Below, one piece after another: positions 19,285 to 28,077 of a stretch of 64,000 nucleotides of DNA. Each line of letters begins with the position of its first letter. Positions within the stretch are counted from its first letter, which is position 1. A program made the translations under genes and the position numbers. The stretch lies in contig NZ_MWUM01000001.1 in NCBI RefSeq assembly GCF_002028455.1, positions 62,001 to 126,000 on the forward strand. Direction: 5' to 3'. The notes beneath the pieces are model-generated. The model searched no databases and was not told the origin of the DNA. It was given only the letters and a program-made list of their open reading frames with translations. This stretch comes from Zoogloea sp. LCSB751. Lineage in GTDB: Bacteria > Pseudomonadota > Gammaproteobacteria > Burkholderiales > Rhodocyclaceae.

Positions 19285-19311
19285 TAAAGTTGTGGGGCGG
19301 AGCGCCGTAGA
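19285..19311 (+). promoter_or_regulatory. Sigma-28-like promoter before the EF-hand protein gene
   Basis: TAAAGTTG at 19285-19292, an 11-base spacer, then GCCGTAGA at 19304-19311. Against TAAAGTTT-N11-GCCGATAA this is seven of eight in the -35 and five of eight in the -10, with the correct spacing. The ATG is 34 bases downstream at 19346. The 155 bases before it (19130-19284) hold nothing else that I recognise. Confidence 0.5.
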
Positions 19312-19345
19312 GCAGGGCATCTTCACGCCTGTACCGAGGTTCGCC

Positions 19346-20380
19346 ATGAAAATCGCCGCATCCAGCATGGACATGCTTGCCAGCAACCGCAGCCAGGCTA
19401 CGCGCACGGTGGAAGAGCGTCTGGCGGCGTGGGTCGGGCGCCGGCCCGATGCGCCCGGGGAGGGCCGTTCGCCGCGCGGAGTGGTGGTCTCTGAGGCCGG
19501 CCGTCAGGTTCTCAGCCAGGAGCAGGCCCAGGCCGCGGCTGCGGTGGGGAAGCCGGACGATGACGACGGGACGAAGAACGATCCCAAGCTGGCGCTGCTC
19601 AAGTCCATCATCGAGCAGCTGACCGGTCAGCGCATCCACCTGATGTCGGCCGATGAACTGGGCGCCGCGCCGGTGAGTACGGCCGCCCCCGCAGCGCAGG
19701 ACCAGGCGCCAGCACCCGAATTCGGCATTGCCTACGACCGGACGGAAACCCGCACGGAGTCGGAGGAAAGTCATTTTTCGGCGAGCGGCACGATTCAGAC
19801 TGCCGATGGCAAGCGCATCGATTTCAGCGTCGCGCTGTCGATGAGCCGCAGCGAGACGACAACCAGCAGCCTGAGCCTGCGGGCCGGCAATGCGGTGAGC
19901 AAGGATCCGCTGGTGATCAACTTCGATGGCGAGGCGGCCAGCCTCAGCAGCCAGCGCTTCGGTTTCGACCTGATGGGCGACGGCCAGCAGGTGGACATGC
20001 CGCTGCTCGGCCAGGGCAGTGGCTTCCTGGTTCTGGATGCGGTGGATAGTGGCCAGGTGACGTCTGGCCGCCAGCTGTTCGGGCCGGCCAGTGGCGACGG
20101 CTTTGCCGATCTGGCCAAGTACGACGGCGATGCCAGCGGCTGGATCGACGAGGCCGACGCGGTGTTCGACCGCCTCGGGGTGTGGACGCCCGACGCCAGC
20201 GGCGGTGGCAGCGTACGTTCCCTGCGCGATGCCGGCGTCGGGGCGCTCTACCTCGGCCGCACGGCGACCCCGTTCACCCTGAAGGAGAGCAGCGAGCTGG
20301 GGGCCATCCGCAGCACCGGGGTGTATGTCGCCGAGGACGGCCGCGTCGGGACGATGCAGCAGGTGGACGTGAACGTCTGA
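19346..20380 (+). CDS. EF-hand / VCBS-like calcium-binding protein of unknown role
   Basis: 344 residues, no signal peptide or membrane helix. The middle is rich in Ser/Thr, with SMSRSETTTSSLSLRAG. The C-terminal third reads FDLMGDGQQVDMPLL, GSGFLVLDAVDSG, SGDGFADLAKYDGDASGWID EADAVFDRL. Within it D-G-D-A-S-G-W-I-D-E-A-D is a full canonical EF-hand loop. This layout occurs in proteins often annotated as VCBS-repeat or FG-GAP proteins. A candidate sigma-28 promoter lies upstream. An in-frame ORF extends to 19292, but that start would lie inside the promoter. The role is unknown; a surface or flagella-associated calcium-binding function is a guess. Confidence 0.75.
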   Translation: MKIAASSMDMLASNRSQATRTVEERLAAWVGRRPDAPGEGRSPRGVVVSEAGRQVLSQEQAQAAAAVGKPDDDDGTKNDPKLALLKSIIEQLTGQRIHLMSADELGAAPVSTAAPAAQDQAPAPEFGIAYDRTETRTESEESHFSASGTIQTADGKRIDFSVALSMSRSETTTSSLSLRAGNAVSKDPLVINFDGEAASLSSQRFGFDLMGDGQQVDMPLLGQGSGFLVLDAVDSGQVTSGRQLFGPASGDGFADLAKYDGDASGWIDEADAVFDRLGVWTPDASGGGSVRSLRDAGVGALYLGRTATPFTLKESSELGAIRSTGVYVAEDGRVGTMQQVDVNV

Positions 20381-20389
20381 GGGCTGCCC

Positions 20390-20827
20390 TTACGCGGCCT
20401 CCGGGGTGCTGATCTTGGCCCTGAAGGCCGGCGGGATGAGGGCGGCGCGTCTGGCCGCGTAGTCGAAGAACAGGATGCCTATCTTGCCGCGGGCCACCTC
20501 GCGGCCGCTGGCCTTGTCGGCAACCGTCCACATCAGGTCGAAGCCGTACTTGTTGAAGTCGGCGGGCGCCATCGAGAACGCCAGGGTCTCGCCGTGGAAG
20601 GCTTCCGACTTGTACTGCAGTGCCGCGTCGGCGACCACGATGCCGACCCCTTCCACGTCCAGCTCGTCGTAGCCGAAGGAGCGGAAGAAGCGTACCCGCG
20701 CCTCCGACAGCAGCGCGATGAGGGCGGCGTTGTCGAGGTGCTGGGCCTTGTTGATGTGGGTGATGTAGATCGGGATGTCGGTCGAGAAGAGGAACTGCTC
20801 GGGCAGTTCGATCTGGATGCGGGCCAT
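20390..20827 (-). CDS. Hotdog-fold acyl-CoA thioesterase
   Basis: 145 residues. The segment ITHINKAQHLDNAALIALLSEARVRFF matches the 4HBT thioesterase helix with the expected (H/D)xxN arrangement, and FHGETLAFSMAP with GREVARGKIGILFFDY fit the hotdog strands. Such enzymes hydrolyse acyl-CoA thioesters in the cytoplasm; the substrate cannot be read from sequence. It converges with the EF-hand protein gene (nine-base gap) and is divergent from nikR. No link to hydrogenase function is evident. Confidence 0.85.
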   Translation of the reverse strand: MARIQIELPEQFLFSTDIPIYITHINKAQHLDNAALIALLSEARVRFFRSFGYDELDVEGVGIVVADAALQYKSEAFHGETLAFSMAPADFNKYGFDLMWTVADKASGREVARGKIGILFFDYAARRAALIPPAFRAKISTPEAA

Positions 20828-20956
20828 GGGCGTCCTTCGTGGAGGGCTATGTCATTGGCTCGATTATCGCAGTGCAGCGAAGGGCGTGGGGGCGTCGATT
20901 GCGGCGGACGGGAGCGCGGGGCAGAATGCTTCGCCTGACCTTGCCTGGAGCGCCCC

Positions 20957-21445
20957 GTGGAACGTTTCACCATCTCCCTCGACGAAGATCTGGCCCGCGA
21001 GTTCGATGCGCTGATCGCTGCGCGCGGCTACTCGAACCGTTCCGAGGCGGTGCGCGACATTCTGCGCGCCCAGCTGGAGAGCAACCGGCTGGCGCGGGAG
21101 GAAGCGGGGCACTGCATCGCCAACCTGTCCTATGTTTACAACCATCACGAGCGCGAGCTGGCGGAGCGTGTCACCCATGACCAGCACGAGCACCACGACC
21201 TGTGCGTGGCGACGCTGCATGCGCACCTGGATCACGACAACTGCATGGAAAGCGTGATCCTGCGCGGGCCGACGGCAGAGGTGCGGGCCTTTGCCGATGC
21301 GCTGATCGCCAAGCCGGGCATCCGCCACGGCGCACTGAACCTGGTGACGGCGGAGTTTGGCGCGCAGAGCCACACCCATGGGCATAGCCATCCGCATGCC
21401 GATGGGCACGCCCCTCCCCATGGCCATTACCGGCCGCGGAGCTGA
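20957..21445 (+). CDS. nikR: Nickel-responsive repressor NikR
   Basis: 162 residues from a GTG with a weak GGAG upstream. Residues 1-45 are the ribbon-helix-helix domain (RFTISLDEDLAREF, GYSNRSEAVRDILR). The ACT-like nickel domain has all four high-affinity ligands, H77, H88, H90 and C96, in the spacing of Escherichia coli NikR. The C-terminus (after about 140) is an added histidine-rich tail with nine His (THGHSHPHADGHAPPHGH), unusual for NikR and perhaps an extra nickel buffer. The gene is followed two bases later by hoxJ. A NikR-like operator lies upstream of the nickel permease at 22922-22948. Confidence 0.93.
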   Translation: MERFTISLDEDLAREFDALIAARGYSNRSEAVRDILRAQLESNRLAREEAGHCIANLSYVYNHHERELAERVTHDQHEHHDLCVATLHAHLDHDNCMESVILRGPTAEVRAFADALIAKPGIRHGALNLVTAEFGAQSHTHGHSHPHADGHAPPHGHYRPRS

Positions 21446-21447
21446 GT

Positions 21448-22812
21448 ATGGCGGACGGTGAGCGTCGCCTGCCCGATTCCTCGGCCCTGCTGGCCGCGGC
21501 GCCGGAAGGGGTGGGGGAGGGTGCCTGGATCGACGTGATCCAGAAGATGGACGAGGTGTATTCCGACCTGCTGCAGTACGAGGTCGCGCTCGAGGAGAAG
21601 AACGCCAAACTGGAGGAAAGCCAGGGCTTCATCCTGTCGGTGCTGACCTCGATCTCCGACATCCTGGTGGTGTGCGACCGGCGCGGGCGCATCGAGGAAG
21701 TGAACCGTTCGCTGGAGGCCTTCACCGGGCGGGCCTCCGAAGTGCTGCGTGGCAGTCCGTTCTTCGATCTGCTGGCCGATCCGGCGGCCATCGAGCTGGC
21801 CCGTGGCTGGTTCGCGCTGCGTGGCGATGCGCCCATCCATGATTGCGAACTGTCCCTGCGGGCTGCCGATGGCAGTGCAGTGCCGGTGTCCCTCAACTGC
21901 ACGCCGCGCTATTCGTCGGTGGGCAAGTCACTGGGGATGGTGATCACCGGGCGGCCGGTGGGGGAACTGCGCAAGGCCTATTCGGCGCTGCGCCAGGCCC
22001 ATGACGATCTCAAACGGACCCAGCAGCAGCTGCTGCACTCGGAGAAGATGGCCTCCCTCGGCCGCCTGGTGGCCGGGGTGGCCCATGAACTCAACAACCC
22101 GATCAGCTTCATTCTCGGCAACACCCATGCGCTCAAGCGTTATGCGGGGCGCCTGGCGGAGTACCTGGCGGCGGTGCATGCCTGCGAGCAGCCGGAGGTC
22201 TTGAGCGAGCTGCGCCAGCGCCTGCGCATCGACCGCATCCTGGGCGATCTGGATCCGCTCATCGAGGGCACCATCGAAGGGGCTGAGCGGACCCGCGACA
22301 TCGTCGATGGCCTCAAGCGCTTCTCGGCGCTGGACCGGGAGGAGAGCAGCCGTTTCGACCTGGTGGCGGTGATCGGCCGCTCGGTGACCTGGGTGTGCAA
22401 GGCGGCGCCGGAACGCTTTACGGTGGATGTCCGCCTGCCCGCCGAATTGCCGGTGAGCGGCTCCTCGGGGCAGATGCAGCAGGTGGTGATGAACCTGGTC
22501 CAGAACGCCAGCGATGCCACCGCCGGCCAGGGTGCCGCGCGGCTGCAGATAGACGGGACGGTCGAGGACGGCGCGGTGGTCGTGCGCTTCCACGACAACG
22601 GGCCCGGCATTGACGCGCGCCATCTGCCGCATATCTTCGACCCCTTTTTCACCACCAAGCCGGTGGGTAGTGGAACCGGCCTGGGTTTGTCGATCAGTTA
22701 CGGCATCGTCGAACGCCACGGCGGTGCGCTGACGGCCGGCAATCATCCCGACGGTGGCGCGGAGTTCGTGTTGCGGCTGCCGCGAGCGGGAGATGGGCAG
22801 GGACGGTCGTGA
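21448..22812 (+). CDS. hoxJ: H2-signalling histidine kinase HoxJ/HupT
   Basis: 454 residues, no membrane segment. A coiled N-terminus (VIQKMDEVYSDLLQYEVALE) leads into a PAS domain (about 65-180), then a HisKA domain with the phosphorylated His in GVAHELNNPISF (about H213) and an ATPase domain (N box NLVQNASDAT, G1 DNGPGID, F box FDPFFTTKP, G2 GTGLGLSI). The N-terminal segment and the ELNNPISFILGN block are characteristic of HoxJ/HupT, which transmits the state of the HoxBC sensor to HoxA. It lies 3.2 kb downstream of hoxC rather than next to it and directly after nikR. Confidence 0.88.
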   Translation: MADGERRLPDSSALLAAAPEGVGEGAWIDVIQKMDEVYSDLLQYEVALEEKNAKLEESQGFILSVLTSISDILVVCDRRGRIEEVNRSLEAFTGRASEVLRGSPFFDLLADPAAIELARGWFALRGDAPIHDCELSLRAADGSAVPVSLNCTPRYSSVGKSLGMVITGRPVGELRKAYSALRQAHDDLKRTQQQLLHSEKMASLGRLVAGVAHELNNPISFILGNTHALKRYAGRLAEYLAAVHACEQPEVLSELRQRLRIDRILGDLDPLIEGTIEGAERTRDIVDGLKRFSALDREESSRFDLVAVIGRSVTWVCKAAPERFTVDVRLPAELPVSGSSGQMQQVVMNLVQNASDATAGQGAARLQIDGTVEDGAVVVRFHDNGPGIDARHLPHIFDPFFTTKPVGSGTGLGLSISYGIVERHGGALTAGNHPDGGAEFVLRLPRAGDGQGRS

Positions 22813-22908
22813 TGGTCTGGAAGCGTCCTTTTCCCTGTAACGACTGTTTTGGCAGCGTGCTTGTCGTCGTCTGTAGATCGGGCCCTGTCGGGACGTGATG
22901 TGGCGCTT

Positions 22909-22924
22909 TGGCACGATTGTTGTA
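22909..22924 (+). promoter_or_regulatory. Sigma-54 (RpoN) promoter for the nickel permease
   Basis: TGGCACG at 22909-22915, four bases, then TTGTA at 22920-22924. The sigma-54 consensus is TGGCACG-N4-TTGCW; only the C at -12 differs. HoxA, encoded in the same window, is a sigma-54 activator, which makes it the natural candidate regulator. Transcription would start near 22935. Confidence 0.6.
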
Positions 22925-22948
22925 TGAACTAAGATAGTTTCTTCATAC
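22922..22948 (+). promoter_or_regulatory. NikR-like operator overlapping the permease promoter
   Basis: GTATGA at 22922-22927 and TCATAC at 22943-22948, a perfect six-base inverted repeat with a 15-base spacer. The classical E. coli site is GTATGA-N16-TCATAC, one base longer. It overlaps the -12 element of the sigma-54 promoter and the expected start site, the ideal position for a repressor. nikR itself is 1.5 kb upstream. Confidence 0.75.
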
Positions 22949-22968
22949 GGATCGTCCGGGATCGCGCC

Positions 22969-23793
22969 ATGACTGCCTTGCCTTCCGACCACCTCGCGCT
23001 CGTGCTGCTGGTTTTCGTTCTGGGGCTTAAGCACGGCTTCGATGCCGACCACCTCGCCACCATCGATGGTCTGACCCGCTTCAATGCCCGCGCCAATCCG
23101 GGCTGGGCGCGTTACTGCGGAACCCTGTTCTCCGTTGGCCACGGTGTGGTGGTGGTGGCCATTGCGCTGGCGGTGAGCCTGCTGTCCGGCGCGTGGTCGG
23201 CGCCTGAGTGGCTGGAGTTGTCGGGGGCGTGGATCTCGATCGCCTTCCTGGTCCTGCTCGGCGTGCTCAATTTGCGTGCGGTCTTCGCCGCCGAAGCGCA
23301 CGAAGTGGTGCATCCGGTGGGCCTCAAGGGGCGCTGGCTGGGGCGCCTCGGACAGGCTGCCCATCCGGGGGGGGTGGCCCTGGTGGGGGCGCTGTTCGCG
23401 CTGTCTTTCGACACGGTGAGCCAGGCGGCACTGTTCGCGATGGCCGGCGTGCAGGTCGGGGGCTGGCTGCCGGCGGCCGGGCTGGGCCTGGTCTTCATGC
23501 TCGGTATGCTGATCGCCGATGGGGCCAACGGCTGGTGGATTGCCCGCCTGATTGCCCGCGCCGATGACACCGCGCGGATCGCGTCGCGGGTGATGGCGCT
23601 GGCGGTGGCCGGTATGAGCCTGCTGGTGGCCGCTTACGGACTGGCCCGGATGGTGTCGCCCGATCTGGAGGCCTGGGGGGAAGGCAAGGAACTGGCGCTG
23701 GGCCTTGCGGTGGTCGGGGTGATCTTTGGCAGTTTCGTGCTGGGGCTGCGGCTGGCCCGGGCGCGCGAGGTGGCTTCCCAACCGGTGGCCTGA
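22969..23793 (+). CDS. NiCoT-family nickel permease (HoxN-like)
   Basis: 274 residues with about seven membrane helices. The signature KHGFDADHLATID in the first helices (His-x4-Asp-His) binds the metal in NiCoT transporters. FSVGHGVVVV and LSFDTVSQAALF correspond to the second and third family motifs. It imports Ni2+ (possibly Co2+) for hydrogenase assembly, feeding HypA/HypB. Placement after hoxJ, and a promoter carrying both a sigma-54 site and a NikR-like operator, support nickel as the substrate. The family contains HoxN and shorter relatives; I do not assign a gene symbol. Confidence 0.9.
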   Translation: MTALPSDHLALVLLVFVLGLKHGFDADHLATIDGLTRFNARANPGWARYCGTLFSVGHGVVVVAIALAVSLLSGAWSAPEWLELSGAWISIAFLVLLGVLNLRAVFAAEAHEVVHPVGLKGRWLGRLGQAAHPGGVALVGALFALSFDTVSQAALFAMAGVQVGGWLPAAGLGLVFMLGMLIADGANGWWIARLIARADDTARIASRVMALAVAGMSLLVAAYGLARMVSPDLEAWGEGKELALGLAVVGVIFGSFVLGLRLARAREVASQPVA

Positions 23794-23826
23794 GGGCCGC
23801 GTCATGTTGGGGTTCGTCCACTGATC

Positions 23827-23878
23827 GGGGACAATTCGGTAGGATCCGTCCCCTCGACCTTGATCGATCTTAAGGTCG
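23827..23878. repeat. Two consecutive inverted repeats after the nickel permease gene
   Basis: First: GGGGAC (23827-23832) and GTCCCC (23848-23853). Second: CGACCTT (23855-23861) and AAGGTCG (23872-23878) around GATCGATC. Neither is followed by a T-run, so a plain terminator is not certain. The second has the ACCTT...AAGGT shape seen in MerR-family operators, but no MerR-type gene is nearby. The remaining bases up to 23939 show nothing else recognisable. Confidence 0.45.
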
Positions 23879-23939
23879 CCCAGCGGCCGGCGCGGCAGAT
23901 TACGCACTCTGCCGGGGCTCTGGATACGGATCGAGCACA

Positions 23940-24065
23940 GTGCCGGCCATACCGACTTACTACGACGAGCACCCTTTGAAGACCGATACCCCTCCTACCG
24001 GCAAGCTTTCTGCGCGGGCGTCCGGAGCGCTTTACCTGCGCGTGACCGCCGGTATTGTCCTGTGA
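23940..24065 (+). CDS. Possible 41-residue peptide overlapping the tonB start
   Basis: A GTG-initiated frame of 41 codons ending LRVTAGIVL, whose TGA shares one base with the ATG of the TonB-like gene (TGATG). The coupling suggests a real cistron. The last dozen residues (ALYLRVTAGIVL) vaguely resemble the end of HemP haem-uptake peptides, which are often next to tonB, but the usual GKLILTK ending is missing. The start has only a weak ribosome-binding site. Confidence 0.3.
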   Translation: MPAIPTYYDEHPLKTDTPPTGKLSARASGALYLRVTAGIVL

Positions 24066-24781
24066 TGACGGATCGCGGCGTGCTCGTTGCGCTGGCCGCG
24101 TCGATGGCCCTGCATGGCGCGGCGCTGGGGCTCGGCGGCTTCGCGCCGGCTGCAGTCACGATGCCCCCGCGCCTTCTCGAGGCGCGCCTGGTGCAGGAGG
24201 AGGTGCTGCCCGAAAAACCCAAGGCGCCGCCGCGCCAGGAGGCGCCTCCGCGGCCGGCCAGACCGGAGGCTGCCAGGTCCGAGACGCGTCATCCGCCAGC
24301 CGCGGCTCCGATTGCGTCGGCGCCGGCCCGTCTGGTCAGCGAGCAGCCCGCCGAGCGACCGGCAGCAACAGTGGTCAGCGGGCCGTCCGCTGTATCCCCG
24401 TTTGTCGTTGCCCAGGGAACGGGGGCCCCGGCCGGTGTTGCCAGTTCGCCGTCGGTGGGGGCCGGGATCGCGGCTGCGGCACCAGCCTATTCGCCAGCCA
24501 GTTTCAACGCCGGCTACCTGCACAATCCCAAGCCCGCCTACCCGATGATGGCCCGTCGGCGTGGTCTGGAAGGTATCGTACGCCTTGATGTGCGGGTGTC
24601 CGTGGACGGCATTCCGACAGCGGTCAAGATCCGGGAGAGCTCCGGGCATGAAAGCCTCGACGAGGCGGCGGCGACGGCGGTGTGGCACTGGAAATTCGTG
24701 CCGGCCAAGCGCGGCGGCGAGCCGATCGAGGACACGGTGGTGGTGCCGGTGCGTTTTCGTCTCGGCGACGACGCCGGTTGA
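24065..24781 (+). CDS. TonB-like energy transducer
   Basis: 238 residues. A short N-terminal membrane helix (VLVALAASMALHGAALGLGGF) is followed by a Pro/Ala/Glu-rich spacer across the periplasm (PEKPKAPPRQEAPPRPARPEA) and a C-terminal TonB domain (AYPMMARRRGLEGIVRLDV, WHWKFVPAKRGGEPIEDT). It transmits proton-motive force to outer-membrane receptors, here possibly for nickel or haem uptake given the neighbours, though no receptor or ExbBD genes are in the window. GTG at 24062 and ATG at 24065 are both possible starts. A LysE-type gene follows at once. Confidence 0.9.
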   Translation: MTDRGVLVALAASMALHGAALGLGGFAPAAVTMPPRLLEARLVQEEVLPEKPKAPPRQEAPPRPARPEAARSETRHPPAAAPIASAPARLVSEQPAERPAATVVSGPSAVSPFVVAQGTGAPAGVASSPSVGAGIAAAAPAYSPASFNAGYLHNPKPAYPMMARRRGLEGIVRLDVRVSVDGIPTAVKIRESSGHESLDEAAATAVWHWKFVPAKRGGEPIEDTVVVPVRFRLGDDAG

Positions 24782-24793
24782 TTGGAGATTCGT

Positions 24794-25405
24794 ATGGCCT
24801 TGCATCTATGGTTGGGTTTCTTTCTGACGACGCTGGTGGTGGCCCTGTCCCCCGGGCCAGGGGCGGTGCTGAGCATGAGCGTCGGGCTGCGCCATGGCTA
24901 TCGTCATGCGCTGAAGGCCATCTGCGGGCTGCAGACGGCCCTGCTGCTGCAACTGACCTTGGTCGCGCTGGGATTGGGGGCCTTGCTGGCGGCCTCTGAG
25001 CTGGCGTTTCTGGTCGTCAAGCTGGCCGGCGCGGCCTATCTGGTGTGGCTGGGAATCCAGCGCTGGCGGGAGCCGATGGCGCTCGGTGAGCCAGGCCCGG
25101 AAGTGAATCGGGGTTTCTATCGCCAGGGCATCCTGGTCAATCTGGGCAATCCGAAGGCGATCGTTTTCATCGCTGCACTGGTGCCTCAGTTCATCGATCC
25201 GCTGGCTCCCCAGTTGCCGCAGTTCGCGGTGATCGCGTTGACCATGTGCAGCCTCGATACGGCGGTTATGTCGTGCTATGCACTGCTGGCGAGCCGTTTT
25301 CGAGGTGTGCTGGCCAGCCCGCGCCGCGGCCTGCTCGCCAACCGGGTCTTCGGCGGCATCTTTGTGGCTGCCGGGGCGCTGCTGGCAGGCACCTCCCGCC
25401 AGTGA
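24794..25405 (+). CDS. LysE-family amino-acid exporter
   Basis: 203 residues with about six membrane helices. The N-terminal FLTTLVVALSPGPGAVLSMSVGLRHGYRHALKA pattern is the LysE/RhtB family signature, and GAAYLVWLGIQRWR with NLGNPKAIVFIAALVPQF are also typical. These proteins export amino acids or related small molecules. The ATG at 24794 is preceded by TTGGAG at a good distance; the frame starts slightly earlier with TTG but that is not favoured. Substrate unknown. Confidence 0.88.
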   Translation: MALHLWLGFFLTTLVVALSPGPGAVLSMSVGLRHGYRHALKAICGLQTALLLQLTLVALGLGALLAASELAFLVVKLAGAAYLVWLGIQRWREPMALGEPGPEVNRGFYRQGILVNLGNPKAIVFIAALVPQFIDPLAPQLPQFAVIALTMCSLDTAVMSCYALLASRFRGVLASPRRGLLANRVFGGIFVAAGALLAGTSRQ

Positions 25406-25412
25406 GCGGGCT

Positions 25413-26228
25413 TCAGCTGCGCCCGGTGAATTCGGTGAACAAGCGGTCCAGCTCGTCTTCGTCGACTCCGAACGCCTCCTGAACGGGAGCCGCCCAGTCG
25501 GTCCAGTCGGGTGACGGCCCGTCGCGCAGGCGGCGGCCAATGGCCAGCAGAAGCGCGATCCGGCGTGGATTGTCGGCCAGCCGCCCGGCCAGCTGGGGGT
25601 CGTGGTGGCAGCGGATCGCGTCGCAGACCACCTCCGGAAGTCGCCAGTTGCGGGCGACCAGGAAACCGGCGGCCGCGTGGTCGCAGCCTGTCAGTGCGTT
25701 GACCGCGCGGGTGCCGGCTTCCAGTGCCGGACCGCTTTGGCGCAGCAAGCGGGCGTGTTCGGGAGCGCGGCGCAGCAGGACGGCGACACCCGCATCCTGC
25801 ATCAGGGCCGCGAGATAGGCCGTGTCGGCCCAGGCCCGATGCTCCGTGCCGCGGCAGAACAGATAGCTGAGATCCGCTGCGCGGGCACTCGCCTGCCACA
25901 GGGCTTCAATGGCTGCCGCATCCAGGCCGACACACTGGCCGCGCATCGCGGTGCTGGCTGCGGTGGCGAGGGTTCGCACCCGGCCCAGCATGGTGATCGC
26001 CTCATGGACAGAGCGGGGGGCACTGCGTGGCCGGAATACCGGGGAGTTTGCCACGCGCAGCAAAGCCCCGGTCAGCGCGGGATCGTGGGCGATGGCCGCA
26101 GTGAACTCCCGCGGTCCCGCATCTTCGTCGGTTGCCGCTGCCTGTAGGCGCAGAAAGCCGGCGCCGGGGCTCGGCAGGACTACGCCGCTGGAGAGGATTG
26201 CGGCAACGAGTACATCCTGGTCAGTCAT
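25413..26228 (-). CDS. HDOD-domain signalling protein
   Basis: 271 residues with an HDOD domain over most of the length: IAHDPALTGALLRVANSPVF, SVHEAITMLGRVRTLATAAS, and AALMQDAGVAVLL with a partially conserved HD-like region. HDOD proteins act in signalling (motility, biofilm, quorum or cyclic-di-GMP networks) and lack the metal-binding HD catalytic pair. The gene converges with the LysE exporter gene and is divergent from the tRNA-tuf operon. Partners are not evident. Confidence 0.82.
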   Translation of the reverse strand: MTDQDVLVAAILSSGVVLPSPGAGFLRLQAAATDEDAGPREFTAAIAHDPALTGALLRVANSPVFRPRSAPRSVHEAITMLGRVRTLATAASTAMRGQCVGLDAAAIEALWQASARAADLSYLFCRGTEHRAWADTAYLAALMQDAGVAVLLRRAPEHARLLRQSGPALEAGTRAVNALTGCDHAAAGFLVARNWRLPEVVCDAIRCHHDPQLAGRLADNPRRIALLLAIGRRLRDGPSPDWTDWAAPVQEAFGVDEDELDRLFTEFTGRS

Positions 26229-26300
26229 GGGCAGAGAGATATCCTGTGAGAAGTCATTTCACTACAGCCGGGACAATCCCACAAAAAAACAAAATAGTGT

Positions 26301-26329
26301 TTGACAGCTTTTTTATGCCTACCTATAAT
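26301..26329 (+). promoter_or_regulatory. Consensus sigma-70 promoter of the tRNA-tuf operon
   Basis: TTGACA at 26301-26306, 17 bases, TATAAT at 26324-26329: an exact match to the ideal sigma-70 promoter. The following bases (GCGCGTCTC) form the GC-rich discriminator expected of stringently controlled stable-RNA promoters. The first tRNA begins 13 bases later. Confidence 0.95.
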
Positions 26330-26342
26330 GCGCGTCTCGTTT

Positions 26343-26427
<85 letters not shown>

Positions 26428-26498
26428 GCGGTTTTGCTGTTAGCTCCGCCCGCAGGTCGCGGTGTTGTGAGTGGTGAATGTGAGTCGTACGTTGTAAA

Positions 26499-26572
26499 GC
26501 GGGTGTAGCTCAATGGTAGAGCAGAAGCCTTCCAAGCTTATGACGAGGGTTCGATTCCCTTCACCCGCTCCA
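26499..26572 (+). tRNA. tRNA-Gly (TCC)
   Basis: 74 bases with encoded CCA. Acceptor GCGGGTG pairs with CACCCGC, and the anticodon loop CTTCCAA carries TCC (26531-26533). The 71 bases before it hold only spacer. It is cotranscribed with tRNA-Tyr, tRNA-Thr and tuf. Confidence 0.97.
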
Positions 26573-26587
26573 GGTTGAGTGTGTGAG

Positions 26588-26662
26588 GCCCATGTAGCTC
26601 AGTGGCAGAGCACTCCCTTGGTAAGGGAGAGGTCGGCAGTTCAATCCTGCCCATGGGCACCA
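26588..26662 (+). tRNA. tRNA-Thr (GGT)
   Basis: 75 bases with encoded CCA. Acceptor GCCCATG pairs with CATGGGC. The anticodon stem CTCCC/GGGAG encloses the loop TTGGTAA, giving anticodon GGT. It precedes tuf by 63 bases, the order tRNA-Thr then tufB also seen in E. coli. Confidence 0.97.
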
Positions 26663-26725
26663 CGGTTTGGTGCGGCAGCTCAGGGTGAGTACCCGGTTTT
26701 CTGATTTTTTTGCGGAGTTGATGAC

Positions 26726-27920
<1,195 letters not shown>

Positions 27921-27977
27921 CGATAGTCGTACTCGAAGAGCCCTGCTTCCCGTGGGGTTCTTCGTAGTCTCTGCTGC

Positions 27978-28053
27978 AGGGGTATAGCTCAACTGGCAGA
28001 GCGTCGGTCTCCAAAACCGAAGGTTGGGGGTTCGATTCCCTCTGCCCCTGCCA
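27978..28053 (+). tRNA. tRNA-Trp (CCA)
   Basis: 76 bases with encoded CCA. Acceptor AGGGGTA pairs with TGCCCCT (one wobble-type end position), and the anticodon loop CTCCAAA carries CCA (28011-28013). It lies between tuf and secE, the same order as in many proteobacteria. A GC-rich hairpin (27934-27964) without a T-run lies between tuf and this tRNA and may serve RNA processing. Confidence 0.96.
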
Positions 28054-28077
28054 TAGTTAATTCGGACGCAAGTTTCA

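Noticed and set aside
22813..22968. Nickel/cobalt riboswitch before the nickel permease
   Set aside because: No fitting multi-stem structure seen, and protein-based control (NikR-like operator) explains the region.
27934..27964. Terminator between tuf and tRNA-Trp
   Set aside because: The ten-pair stem has no T-run; it is more likely a processing or spacer structure.
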